Below, piece by piece: positions 1 through 12,055 of a stretch of DNA of 64,000 bases. How positions within the stretch are numbered: the first letter of the stretch is position 1; each line of letters starts with the position of its first letter. The translations under genes and the position numbers were made by a program. Where the stretch lies: the NCBI GenBank assembly GCA_017591395.1, contig WEDG01002926.1, positions 28,145-92,144 on the forward strand. Reading direction: 5' to 3'. The notes under the pieces were generated by a model that was not told the DNA's origin, searched no databases, and saw only the letters and a program-made list of their open reading frames with translations. The stretch is from Schistocephalus solidus. Lineage: Eukaryota; Platyhelminthes; Cestoda; Diphyllobothriidea; Diphyllobothriidae.

Positions 1-1746
1 ATCAAGTTGTGAGATTTGAATCAGCAGTTTGACATTTGACGCTTGAAATTAACAGGATTGACAGTCAGCTTTAAGGAGTTTTTGCAATGGTGAGATGCTG
101 AATGAATTTTGGATAATTTGTTAAGAAATGGTCTTATTTATTTGATAGAGTTATCGAAGATTCTTAATGCATCCCATATTTTTCAAAAATAGAAGTTGGA
201 TGGCATTTTTATATACAAGGGTTGCTAAAAAATGTCAGCTAGGTTCTTTTAACATAATATGTGTATAATTTAGTTTTTTCTGCGTCATGCTACAGCAGAA
301 TATTGTCAAAACACAATTCTGGAAATAGAGCTGGTACCTGCACTGTCCATAGTGTTTGGTATGTAAGATTTATATATATAGTCTGAGCTTCAAGGCACAG
401 CGTAATAAAACATGTTCCTTAAGCAGATCAGTGGTCAATACCCTGTCTGTTGAAAGTGTAATTAATATTACGTGAATGCTCCGCAGTGGCTGACGGACAC
501 CATCTTATTATTTTTATCATTGGTGTTGCCGCGCCTATATAACTTTCTTTAGGTAAATTTAATCCGGTTCAGTAATTATTTTTGAGAAGATTAATCAATA
601 GAAAAATTGATAAAAGTTTTAAATTAACAAGCGCTCATTGATAAAACTGACACAACAATACTTGACTTACCGAAACCAGATTTTTTATGACCTTAAAATG
701 TCGGAGATCAACAAAATGTATGATAAATTTCAGTTTGGCATGTACGCATAGTTGTTAATCAGTTGCAGGCCACGTTCAAATTCAAGTCAGTAAGTAAGTA
801 TAATTTCAATGTTATAGGTTGAAATAATAAATTGCATGTTTGCATAATATTCGTCAGAATAAATTGATTATCGTTATTGCTGTTGAGATCAATATCATTG
901 TTAGCTAGTTGACTGTGGCATTGGCTCATCCATCAGGAATTTGACGCAGCATTTAGACCTATCTTATTGGCTATTTAGTCGAAAACCCGCAATCCTTTCG
1001 CAAATATCACGGTGCAGTTAGGTTGAAGTTCATTCATTTTGTTTTACTGGATTTTTGGAACAAATTTGTGAACTTATCTAGGAAAATACACGGAAAACAG
1101 AAGAGTATTTATTCGGAAGCATCCGAATCTCTTCAGATTTATACATTCGGCATAGCAGACCTGAAAATGAAAACGGGTTCCAACCAAGCGAATACTTTAA
1201 AACATGCAATTTCTCTCTCATGTGTGCTACCCTTGCTAACTATAGACGATATATATCTTCAAAAAACAAAACATTTCAGAACTCAGACGGCAACTTAAAA
1301 AAAACTGCAAATAAGAAGGCGTGTGTTAACTAACGTTAGCAAATTGCATCCTCAGGTGCATTTCCTATTAAGGGAAATAGAAGAGTTAACTTTGATCGTT
1401 TGCGGAAACCCAAATAAAATTTGTACAATGTTTAAAAAAATATATTCCTGTGCCAGACCTAGGACATAATCTGCAAAATCAATTTATTTTCTTTAGTTTC
1501 CATGACATTTTTCATGTGCCGCTGAGGTCTTTGCATTCAATCTTACCAGCCGTCTGAAAAAAACAGGCGATGACCTTAAAGGCCAGTTTGAAAAGCGACA
1601 GTAGATGCGGATTATTAAGAAAAAGGCAACTGTTGCTTATATATAATTTTCTGGCAGAGATACATTGGTGAGCTAAATACATCAATGGTATGATGGATAA
1701 TTAAAATACTGAAAAAGTGTACTTTCATACACAAGGACGATCAAGA

Positions 1747-1760
1747 AGAGAGAGAGAGAG
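1747..1760. repeat. (AG)n microsatellite
   Basis: Seven AG dinucleotides in a row within unit 1. Units 2 and 3 have only a short AGAGAAGG at the homologous place. Confidence 0.9.
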
Positions 1761-2035
1761 CTGAATTTGCTCGGCATAATTATCCATTAAAAGTTTGGCT
1801 ACACAGCATTAAATGGTTCGATATATGTTTGGCGTTCAGCGAATATTTAAAAACCTATTAAAATTAACTCAATATTATCTGAAAAACTAAATCTCTTTGT
1901 GAATAAGCTTTATATATGTTAAAATTCACAGGACATTTAAAGCACAAAATGCCAACGTTCGTTTAAATGAGTGCCACTTAGGCCAAGCAAATTTATGATT
2001 AAAAATAACCAGAGCTTATGGGAATCAAGGCATAC

Positions 2036-2174
2036 CTGATTGCAACCAATCGACGGAAACTGTAACAATACCTCCATTTTCGATCCACCATTCGTATGAA
2101 TTTCTACTTTTGTTACCTTTGCGAAAAGATTCCGTTGAACCACCTTTCCTTGTTTTGATTTCGAGGCATCAGTT
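2036..2174 (-). pseudogene. Copy 1 WW-motif exon with 1-nt insertion
   Basis: 139 nt where copies 2 and 3 have 138. An extra base within the CGAAAAGATTCC stretch (plus strand, near 2,127) shifts the frame and brings a TAA shortly after. The acceptor AG and the donor (TCAG|GTATGC) are kept. The insertion is not in a simple homopolymer, so it is less likely to be a sequencing slip. Confidence 0.5.
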
Positions 2175-3114
2175 CTTCTACAAAATTAAACATACGATTA
2201 TAAATCCACATTGGACACAAAAATGTAAGATATTTGCCGTATTTTAACGAGAAGGGATACATTTGCCATGATCTCAGAGGTGAATTGCCCATCTTTCATT
2301 TATCATATTTTTTTATTTAAATAAGATAGTATAATCAGACCCAATAACTTAATAAGCGAATTAATCCTTTGAACATAACCTAAACTTTTCAATAACTGTT
2401 TGAAAGGTGGATGTTGATTTGGTCACCGGGTTCTTTAATTAAGGGAATTCTTGGGCAATGTCACCTAAAAACTGAATAAGAAATACAAAAACGAAAGAAA
2501 AGTAACAGTGGCCAAGATAAAAACTATTTATTATTATTTTTTTAAACAACCATATCGATCAGTCAAATTAAATATTTATTCCAACAATCAGGTTAGAACT
2601 GTATATTTACTAAAGTGTAACACCACCACGTAAAATGACCGTCGAAATATTTCGTTTCTATGAACAGACAGCGTTTTTTCTACGCTAACTGCGTACGTCG
2701 CCTAATTCAGAAGGAAAGGATGCAATCGCTGGAACAGTACGTTTATGGTTCTCAAGTTCAGAGTCTTCTGATCAAAAAAAATCGCAGATAAGTGAAGGGG
2801 ATGCAAAGAGAGCTCAGTATTTATAAAAAATAGTGGCCATGCGACTGCATGTGTGCTAGAATTAAACACTCTTGCGATTACACCTGCGGGTTTACCAGGC
2901 ACGATTTTGGCTTGGTAGGCCGCCTGGATACACAGTGTGTACAATATCTGAAACATCAGACAGTAACCTCTTGCTACAAGATCAATTTTTATCATTCTGC
3001 ATTTACCCCTAAAGCTCAGCTGTTCGTTTCTATCAGAAACCTCCTTCAAACCAAATCGTGGTAATAAAAGGTTAAGGAAACATCAGTTACCTTCATAAAA
3101 ATTCAGACATTTCA

Positions 3115-4013
3115 ATATAGGCCTTATGTTAGATAACTGATTTAGACACTGCTTCATACTTCAAGTGGTCTCACCACAGACGCGTTGTGCCTGACCACAG
3201 ACTCATTGTGCCTCAATGTCGGAGAGCGCAAAACACAATTCTTGAAGTATATCAGCAAGCAAACGAATGGACAGCCGTTGTTCGACTTCAGTCTGTTTTC
3301 ACTCTGTTACAGGCAGGGCAGGTAAACCTAAATGTCCGTCTGACAGAGGCTGCATTACAAAGATTAGGATAAGCCATGAAACCGTTTGCAAACTAGTACC
3401 AGAACGTATTTCTTGCAGATAATTTTTAAAGTTTAAGAGGATGAACCAAGCAGGGTAGCGGTCAAATGTTATAGTTAACAGTGCACGTAGAACTGAACAC
3501 CATTCCGCCCCTATGCTTGGGATGAATCAGTGAGCGGCATGAAAGAACGACGTGGAATTATTCCCTTGTAACATGTAAAGCATATCAGACGCGTAAGTAT
3601 ATCAATAACAAGTGGTTTTTCTCGATGTCCCAATGCACCAGTACGAGCACGTTTATTGAAAACTATATGTTGTTGGTCATTAGTCGGGAACTGATTGATT
3701 AAAACTGACTCAAAGCTTCGGATTTTTAAAGCAAAAAGCTTGCTTATGAAATTCCATTTATAGTATAACTGCTATGCATGTGGGTGAAGGTGGGGTACGG
3801 TGAATGTTTGGCTTTTACTGAATAACAAAATACTTTATAGCTAAAACAAAAACAGTTAAAATTCAAGTAAATGTTGTATAGTATAGGGAAGGAGGGCACT
3901 TAATGAAGTAAAAGTATAAACTCTGAGGCTTTTCTTTCTAGAATCTACGAAAAACGCCCGCTTAATGCGTTCTTTTTTTAACAAAGCTTGTTTGATTGAC
4001 AACTTACGCAAGA
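3115..4013. other. About 900 bp private to unit 1
   Basis: The sequence before 3,115 (CAGTTACCTTCATA) and after 4,013 (CCGATGTGTT) is contiguous in units 2 and 3 (17,650-17,675 and 28,710-28,740). The block holds a plus-strand ORF at 3,187-3,372 with protein-like composition (RRAQNTILEVYQQANEW) that I do not recognise. No terminal inverted repeats or clear target duplication were seen. Confidence 0.55.
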
Positions 4014-4823
4014 TCCGATGTGTTCACAGTTTATTTATCTCTATGATTATATTCTGTGATATAATTTTGTCAACCTCTTTAACATGCTCAATAAACTGCA
4101 AGTTTATTTTAGCAGCTGAAGCGCTAAATTGGTTGCTATATCACCTCCTGCACATTTATCCTCAGTTAACCGGAAGGTTTGTGTAAATAATATGAAGGGG
4201 CACTCTATTTTGATACCTCAGCAAAAACTACTATTCAGGAAATTCCCTAATTGACACTGTTGCTCAAATGAGTGTAATTCATCCACAGAAGCCTCGTTCA
4301 AGTCCTTTGATCTCTATTTGTTTTTTCAGACAGTAAAATATTTCTCTATACATTCGTTTTTCTTCCTGTTAACACTTCGTCGACATTGGCCTTCCGCCTT
4401 TATTTATTGCACCTTTTGTATTTTATGATGTCCACAAAGTCATTATTTGCACAGATTTCGTTGCCTGTTTGACGTTCTGGTCAAATATCTGCTGCCCTGT
4501 CAACCTGACTAGACTATGAATTCAATGTCCTGCGCTTCCCTTCCTTTGTGCTGTTCACCTCTTGACCTAGATTGCCTTTTTTACATCTTCTCATTAAATA
4601 CCTCGTCGTAATCCGTCTCAATATAAGTGCCTCTACCTCACCTCACCAGTGTAACCCATTCTCGACTTTGCCTGACGTCTGGCATCAATTCTTCTAGATT
4701 AGCCAAGTCTGATTTGAAGAACATGCTTTTGATGGGCATGATAATTTTAATCTAAAAGCCATTGGATCTTATCATCGTAGAAGGTAACCAAGACCGGTAC
4801 TGCAAATGGCATTCATGAGGTGG

Positions 4824-5042
4824 CTACCAGGCCCTAATCTGGCCCTTTTCCTCTCCGCATTTTGAGGACCATGAAACTGATTTCTGTGTACAGTATTCTA
4901 CCAGAACCACATTTAAAGGACGGTCATTTTGCAGCCTAACGTTTTCCACTTTCAGTTTCTTTGCATGTGGTTTATACAGAGAAATTTCCACGAGACATGT
5001 TTGACGTTCGTAGACAGAGCGCGTCATGACCTTACTTTTGAC
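4824..5042 (-). CDS. Copy 1 exon-like block, interrupted in copies 2 and 3
   Basis: Open here from about GTACAG|TC to a stop at 4,824. It encodes SKVMTRSVYERQTCLVEISL, then YKPHAKKLKVENVRLQNDRP and a Cys-containing end (SWSSKCG). The homologous frame in copies 2 and 3 keeps most residues (for example LQNDRQLNV) but has TAG at 18,896-18,898 and 29,958-29,960. Residue conservation in one frame over about 70 codons between strongly diverged copies is the main evidence that it was coding. Confidence 0.42.
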   Translation of the reverse strand, partial: VKSKVMTRSVYERQTCLVEISLYKPHAKKLKVENVRLQNDRPLNVVLVEYCTQKSVSWSSKCGEEKGQIRAW

Positions 5043-5690
5043 TGTACTTACATACACAGAAATGTGATGGTCAACTCTTTTGCAGACGATCACATGCTGC
5101 GCCTTGCACTGAACTTTGAATACCTTCCAAAATTATAGTTCCGTATTTCCTCCAATGAGGTTGTATGATGACTTTAATTCTACCGTCATGTACCATCCAT
5201 TACGCATACCGTAGTACAAAATTCAAATCTCAGTTTTTCCAGTCCACCATCGTACCTGAGGAAGGGAATTGGATGCCTTTCATGTGATCAACATCACCTT
5301 CTCTGAAACTATAACTTTAATTACCAATGCCGGGTTATTTTTCGGGTGATAGACCCGTTTTGCACACAATGACGTCAACATCAAGGCTGCTTTCTCAATC
5401 AATGCACTGGCTACTCTGCTCTTTTAATTCTCCATCCATTCTGCTTCTGTGTTCACCTAACCTAATCTCAGTCGGTGAGTTTTCCATCGCATCACACAGT
5501 CAAAAGTTTAGTCCGCAACCTTCGGACTATAGCAACCACAGTTTTAATTTATATTCTCTCTCCCAAATGCTTGGACGCTCTTCATATAAAACAATGAAAC
5601 TTCCTTTGGTCGATTAAGACATCGGCTGTGGCATTTTCTGTGGGTACTGTGGCAGGCTTAACGCTTGGTTACCACAGTTGTCGCTTACAC

Positions 5691-5800
5691 CTGCCATCTG
5701 CAGCACACATAATATTCCCCTCAAATCGCTCGATATTTGCGTGTAACTTTGCACAGGTTTGTTTAAAGATTTCTTCAGCAAACAAGTCCCCGGTACACAT
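5691..5800 (-). CDS. Copy 1 candidate exon before AG|GTGTAAG
   Basis: Open frame reading CTGDLFAEEIFKQTCAKLHA, then NIERFEGNIMCAADG, ending at a strong donor AG|GTGTAAG. In copies 2 and 3 the homologues (about 19,620-19,740 and 30,665-30,790) carry two extra bases at the ATCGAGCG block, so the frame differs there. The 5' limit is not defined; no clear acceptor was seen. Confidence 0.35.
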
Positions 5801-5956
5801 AGGCATTCGGCACAGGGATAAGGAATAATCGGCCATTATTTTTCCTGTGAAAAAGACTTCACTGCATGTTCAACTGCGTGTTACCTCATTTGTCTTAGTA
5901 AATGCTTTCCAAATACATGCTCATCCTAAGTTTTCGTTTTGGGTTCGTTTACTTCA

Positions 5957-6118
5957 CTAAGATCGTTTCTTCGATAACTGTTGCGGTGTTAATGGCTGAT
6001 CGTTGGCGTGAATGTTCACAGAGCCGCCTCGGCCCATGTATGAGCCGAGTGCATAGGTGTGTGCCGATAGGAAGGTAGCGCATAAAACACCAATAATTAG
6101 CTTTCTTACTCTTCGCAT
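5957..6118 (-). CDS. Copy 1 small ORF with predicted signal peptide
   Basis: From the ATG at 6,118 the frame reads MRRVRKLIIGVLCATFLSAH, then TYALGSYMGRGGS. This is a basic n-region, a hydrophobic core and an A-x-A-like cleavage site (TYA), a textbook secretory leader. It continues to a stop at 5,957 with no clear donor. In copies 2 and 3 only the distal part (GS-x-M-x-RG ... HANDQP) is recognisable and the leader is gone. It could be an alternative first exon of the array gene or a chance ORF. Confidence 0.3.
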   Translation of the reverse strand: MRRVRKLIIGVLCATFLSAHTYALGSYMGRGGSVNIHANDQPLTPQQLSKKRS

Positions 6119-7737
6119 ACAAACGTATGATTCTCCTTTTTGGCGCATCAGGTAAGGTATGAAGTTCCAGAGTTTGTCGAGACCTATTCAAGCCACGTGT
6201 CTTTGAGAAAACTTCATCCGGCCCAAGGTATGTCCAAAATATTCAGCACAACATGCATAAGAAGGCATTGTGCCGATAGCTACACCGATGTTTCAGGTCT
6301 GCCTCCTTTGCTCACTTGCCTTTTACCTTCCTGGGGCTGCAGTGATATCAAAACCTAAACCAAACAGGGCATACTGTTCTTGAAAGCATTGTTCAATTCA
6401 AAATTGTTCTAGTAATGGCCGTTGCGATTTTGGCGATGGAAGTGTCAATTGCGGGGCTTTTTAAAGGGAGATTTTTGATGTATCTATTGAGGTTTCAATG
6501 GGTCTGAAAATACTCAAAATGCCAATCCGAGCTATCAATGCCAGTTACATTGCGAATATTTTAGCAAGGTTAGCGATCTTGATCCGCGAGCGTTGAGTTC
6601 TAATGTTCTTCTACCATTGACTCGACTGCAATTTTACCCACGTTTCCAAACATGCCCGGACCAAAGAAGGTGGAAGTGCACTAGGTTTATGTTGTTCTAT
6701 TCAGTTTAATCCGGGTATTCCAGCAATTTTTGAAGGTCATTCAACAGATTACAGTTCCAAACGTGGCATTTTACTGGAGGTAACGCGAAACGTTCTTAAA
6801 AAAGGATGAACGTGGACAACCGCATTCAGTTATCTACTTATTACCGCAAATTTGATTAAACATAATTTTCCAAACACCACATATTTATCTAAGTTTTCAT
6901 CGTTTTTATATATTCATACCATCATAGTTAATTAAGAAGTAAAATAAGAAACGTTTTGGTTTGCGAATATATACGTTCAGTTAGAAATAGACTGTTGTTG
7001 GTAAACTCACTGCAGAATTTATGATTTCTCGAAGGTTGACCTGAGAGATCCCACTTGCAGATTAGATGAGATCCGTCATATAGTGATATCTAAAAATGAG
7101 GACCGCAAGGATTCCTTCGAAAACGTGTATAAACTTTCAATAAGCAATCCTTGAGTTCAATCACATCATGCGTGATTTTCTCAATTTGTCTGCTTTGCTT
7201 GGTTATATAACATGACCACACGAAAAGTTCTTTGCTCTACGCCCGTTTTTAAGAAATTATTCACCTTTCCTTTAAGTTAATGGGGATATGTCCCAAAATC
7301 GTAGCTGACTTTTAAGATCTCTCAGTATTTAGGTTCTTTTTGGCGAATGGTCTCGCAAATATAGTTAAAAACCAACATGATAATGGCGTGATTGCCTTCC
7401 GGAAATTTAACCAAACCAGCAACCAATAGTCGTAAGACAGAGTTTAGAGAATGATTTCCGGTCGTTGTAGCCCACATACTTACATGAACCTATATGATTC
7501 GCGTGTATTCTCATATCAACTTTCAAAATTCGACTGAATGCAATTCTTACTGGTTATATACTCAGGAAAGAAAAAATAAACAGATGACGTTTTTTAGCTT
7601 AAAGGCATTTTCTTACATCAACCTCTAATGTAAACTTTCTTGGTAAAAAATTTATCTTAACTTCCTTGTTATCAAATGAATTTTCTAATGGCTGAAATTT
7701 TCAATTTAAAAAGTAAAAGAGAGTATAAGTAAATTAC

Positions 7738-7841
7738 GTCATATGGTTCTTCGTCAAAAAATGCTGCAAAGGTGATGTTCACTTCGTTTTCTCCTTTCAT
7801 AAATCTGGAGAGCGGTAGAGAAACCTCCGGAATAGCTGCAC
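7738..7841 (-). CDS. Copy 1 exon following the phase-1 exon
   Basis: 104 nt from acceptor TTGCTTCAG|GT to donor TATGAC|GTAATT. It completes the Gly codon split with the exon at 8,016 and continues AAIPEVSLPLSRFMKGENEV, then an acidic end (FDEEPYD). It contains an N-I-T sequon. It ends in phase 0. The product is unknown. Confidence 0.6.
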
Positions 7842-8015
7842 CTGAAGCAATGAGGTACATGAAGCTGTTTCACAAAGAACAAAATTTTAAATTTTAATAG
7901 CCTTACTTCTAATGCACTTTAACCACCTGAAGTTTCATTTAAGTTCCTTTTTAAAATTAATTAAAGGGCATTTAAGGAGAAAAAAACAATTTGATTTTTT
8001 GCAATTCACAATTAC

Positions 8016-8144
8016 CTGTCACTAGCTTCGGAAATGCGCAACCTGGGGCAAAAAAGGTAGAATACCACATCTCGCCTTTTGCAATTAACTCCTGATGCCC
8101 AGTCACAGAGAAAAGTGTGATTTCTGTTGAAACTCCAGCAGAGG
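8016..8144 (-). CDS. Copy 1 exon, phase 1 to phase 1
   Basis: 129 nt from acceptor CAACTTTTAG|CC to donor GTGACAG|GTAATT. It encodes SAGVSTEITLFSVTGHQELI, then AKGEMWYSTFFAPGCAF and PKLVT. It starts with two bases and ends with one base of a codon; the final G joins GT at the start of the next exon (7,841) to give GGT (Gly), so the two exons are mutually consistent. The predicted product is soluble or extracellular in character. Among the best supported exons of the gene. Confidence 0.6.
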
Positions 8145-8533
8145 CTAAAAGTTGTACGAGGGTAGTCAATCGTAATACAGAAAATTATACCAGAAGAATT
8201 TTTGACTTTACGAAGATATTTAAGATATGAGAAATTCCAAAATACTATGACCAGTGGTGACGAATGTAAAAGTCACAGGTTATTACTGCAACTTCGGCTA
8301 GCAGTGGGTGATTGGAGCGCAAATTCCAGTGTTCTGATCTTTGCACTGCGATGGAAAGGAGTATTCCAAGACTATGAAGGTGGAAAAACTACATAAAATC
8401 TTTCTGGTCTCGCATTGAGTGAGAGCATTATTGTGGTCATGGTTGACTTATATTTTGACCGGCTGACTAAATTATCTCAAAGCGTGATGTCTGTGTGTGA
8501 GCTTGGCCTCAAAAGGTTCCCCGCAACTCGGCC

Positions 8534-9488
8534 GCACGAAACATGATTTGCTGGGGCGAAAATTCAATAACTCCACAACAAAGGCCAAAAATGGCATATG
8601 AGATTACTTTAAAAATGTACACAAAGTCAACGCTTGCAAAATGCCAGCTGGCAAGATAATTAAGTCCTCAAAGCTCAGAAAGGCAGACCGCAAGGATGCC
8701 TTCTGAGGTTGCCAGATAAGCAACTTGTATTCAGATGAAACCTGAGTCTTTGTGGAAAACTGGACAATCGTGCGTACATCAGATAATTTTTGACAAACGC
8801 TGGGAGGCTAATTAGAAGTGACAGCCACTTTAAACCAAAACCAGCTTAAGGTCATCAGGAACCGGATTGCCCATCAGACACAGAAAGGCGAGGGAAAAGA
8901 GATTGCAGTATCTAGTGCATATGTTGTTGCGGTTCCATCGAACTTTGTCCCTCTTCTCGTACCTGCATAACTTCGAGCCATTTGCGCCAACTTTGTTTAG
9001 TTTTTGCGCTCGTCTAGCCAACGAAGATGGACGCATGTACCAGTCCAAATTTTCGGAAAAAACATGAAGCCTTCAAGGGACAGAACATTAATCCTCTTTG
9101 TTTTTTGTCTTATTTGGATTATCCAGCCGATGGTTTGCTTATAAACTCAAATGTCATAATAATGCTTTTCAATTATACTCCAGGAAGGAGCTAGATTCAT
9201 TAAACGTGAATGCGTGAGCGGGATTAAGGCTGGGCGAATAGAGGAAATTTTATTTGCAGTTTTAGACTCTATAATCCATATTTTGAAAAAAATAAGTAAT
9301 TGTTTGGAATCACATTTAAAGCTTTATAAGAAGATCAGAATTAGGCGACTGCATAGTTTGTGTTGTGCGTTGATTAGGTGACCAGTGAGCTGGGAGTTAG
9401 ATGTAGATGGCTTCTTCTAACCCCCTTGTTTTAGGTATGCTGATGTGCGTGTTCGATTGGCAAGGACACAAAGACGGATACGTCTGCC
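8534..9488. other. 955-bp segment present only in unit 1
   Basis: Units 2 and 3 read directly through CTCGGCCACTGGCC (22,664 and 33,702), whereas unit 1 has this segment between two GCC trinucleotides. It could be an insertion with a 3-bp duplication, or ancestral sequence lost from units 2 and 3 through GCC microhomology. No terminal inverted repeats were found. Confidence 0.6.
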
Positions 9489-9951
9489 ACTGGCCCATTT
9501 CCGCATTAGACATCTGACACCTCGAACGGTTGCCTGAATCCTGGGGGTGCGGAGAAAGCGTGAGGTCGACAGCTCAACCCAGTTTCTGATGACTTTGAAA
9601 CTATCACGATTCACTAAATGCCGCGGACGGAAGGTCGCCAACTAACGGGATAACTCGGAAAGCTTGATATACCTTGTGTGTGTTTTGGTGGAGTTGATGA
9701 CTGATGGACTAGAATGGTGCTGTAATGGTTCCTTTTCAATGTGAACATTATGGCACTCCCGATTATTAGGGATCCAAAATGCCCTTTCGTTATGTTGTTG
9801 GGTTTTTGTTTGTAAAGGACAACAGTTCGTGAATCTGCAATCTCTCTCTCTCTCATCTCCGGTCTTCTTGAATCTCTCCTAACAATGGGCCCATGTGGGG
9901 TCTTTGAACAGAAAGAATTAGGTGCTTGCAGTGCATATCCGCTCTCCTTAC

Positions 9952-10015
9952 AATCGAGTGCAGGACATTTCCCCGAACCAACTTGGTGTTGAGCATACAG
10001 TGGTCCTCGTCAAAA
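9952..10015 (-). CDS. Copy 1 short candidate exon
   Basis: 64 nt between an acceptor-like CGTCAG|T and a donor-like ATT|GTAAGG. The frame reads FDEDHCMLNTKLVRGNVLHS and stays open past the donor to about 9,855. Splice signals are short, so this is tentative. Confidence 0.3.
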
Positions 10016-11029
10016 CTGACGTTTGGACTGTCATTTTATTCTTTTTTTGGCATTTTTGGTTTGTTTGGATAATCTAAGCGATGATTTCTTTTTGAAACCA
10101 GATGCCAAAACAACGGTTTGTAATAAGACTCGAGTACGGAGCTCAAAAAATCATGCCTTTTTGAGTGAATCAGTCAATTTGCAGTTTCAGACTTTAAACT
10201 CCATGATATGAAGCACAATAATTAAGTCCATGGGATGCAATTTTGAATACATCCGAGAATAAAGTTTTTTAAATACATGCCTCACAAAACTCCAAGTGAT
10301 TCTGTGGGTAATTAAACTTTTAAGCAGAGATACCTTAGTTAACTTAAAGCAATCGTCAAATAGAGTTTTTCGTTTTGAAAGGTGTTTAAAATTTTTCTAC
10401 ATTCTGTTGTGATTCCGAATAATGACAGTGGCACAGGTAAAGGTGAAGCCTGTTAAAAATTATCGCTCCGCAGACATCAGGATCGTTTTACTTACAAAGG
10501 TCACTTACTATTTGTAAATGAGCATGGTCTGCCAACTTCTTCGCTCTTTACAAAACACGTTCCATTTTCGATGGTCATTTCTTTTTTGTCGAGATATAAT
10601 ATCTAGAAAGAAAACACAAATTGAAGATAAGTATGCGTCCCTTTGTCATTTGAGTCATACTTGTTTAAGGACGAAAATATGCAAATTGATCGCTAACAAA
10701 CCGAATTTACACGAAATCAAGCTAACATTACGCCACATGAGAAATAATTTTCTAATACATGTTTATATTCATGTCAATGCCAAGACTTAAATTGAAGGGA
10801 CAATCCTGTCTGACGTTTCTTAATAAATGGTATGTCGTTCACATTGATCCATTAAAATTGGTTTCGTGTTTTTATCTTAACACCACCTTTCCTTTATCAA
10901 AACTGTACCCAAAAGAGTTAAAGAGGATTATTAGAAGACAGTTAATACTTCAGTCCCATACTATTGCCATAAGCTACTCCGGAAGGTCTCATTCAACCAA
11001 AACGTTAGCTTATCAAATATAATTTATAA

Positions 11030-11192
11030 AACACATTATTAAGTAAAAAGTCTTCTTCGTTTCAAAAATATTGATGCATTAAATCAAGATGAAAGCTCCA
11101 CGATGGTAATTCAAGACCACACAATAAGTCCAACTAGCCAAATTTCAATCAATCAAGATTATCTCTTCACTATTAACGAGTTTCATAGGGTG
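11030..11192 (-). pseudogene. Copy 1 homologue of the 35,229-35,411 block, two stops
   Basis: Same reading frame as copy 3. TTA has become TGA at 11,145-11,147, and GAA has become TAA at 11,079-11,081. No indel separates the two stops, so both are true point differences between the copies. Confidence 0.45.
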
Positions 11193-11506
11193 AAAACACC
11201 ATGCATATAACCATTGTTTATTCTGCACGATAAAAACTTGCATACTAGTTTAGATGGCGAATCCAATGACTAAACAATTGGAATTTATATGCTTAAAATT
11301 AGTTTTTATCCACAAGTGAAATAATCCACAAATGCACTGCTTGCATTTAGTTGAGCAGACCTCCTCTATTGACCAAATAACTTGCAATAAAAATGCTTTA
11401 TGTGTGAATTTGTCTGAAGTATGAAGCAAACCTTAGAAACTATTTAAATTATTCACTGAATTATAAATAGAATGTCACCTTATTATAACGTATTTTGAGC
11501 ACTTAC

Positions 11507-11600
11507 TTTGGCCTGAATTTGCAAATGAAAATCTATCCTTTTTCCTATTGCTGGAAGTCGCTTACATAGTTTTGAACCGTTGACGGACGTTAACCTTGCA
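11507..11600 (-). CDS. Copy 1 candidate exon before consensus donor
   Basis: About 30 open codons ending GCC AAA|GTAAGT, a perfect donor. The peptide is basic (LCKRLPAIGKRIDFHLQIQA). The acceptor is unclear because the upstream sequence is a GAGT repeat rather than pyrimidine-rich. Confidence 0.35.
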
Positions 11601-12055
11601 CTCACTCACTCAACCATCTTTTTCCTATTTGATCCTTAACAATTTTCTTATCAAGAAATTTCTCAATGTATATAATTAGATGGTAGAGTTTGCATATATC
11701 GCCAAATAAAGTGGACGTGAGAAAATAAATAGTCATCATTAAAGATGGATTCACGTCAGATTTCAAAAAACTAATGGCTCCATGTTATTTTTAATTCACA
11801 TTAAGTTTCAGGATTATAGTTAAATTAAGTATTAATTTTAGAGGAAGCATTGAATGTTGTGTGGGATAGGGGCACATCCATTAAAGTACCCCTGCCATCT
11901 TATAATATCGCATTTCACATAAAATAACTAAATTTCTGGGGAAACAAAATTGGAAGGTTTGCCAAGCAGATAAGGAACAGTGAGCTGGCCTATGAGCTGT
12001 ATTCAGCAAGTTATATTTAAGAATGTATTTTGTTTACTCCTAATATAAGCCATAA

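Noticed and set aside
5327..5617. Plus-strand 96-codon frame with homologues at 19,264 and 30,327
   Set aside because: Frame and length differ among copies through indels, and no family was recognised. The opposite strand is at least as protein-like but also broken by stops and shifts.
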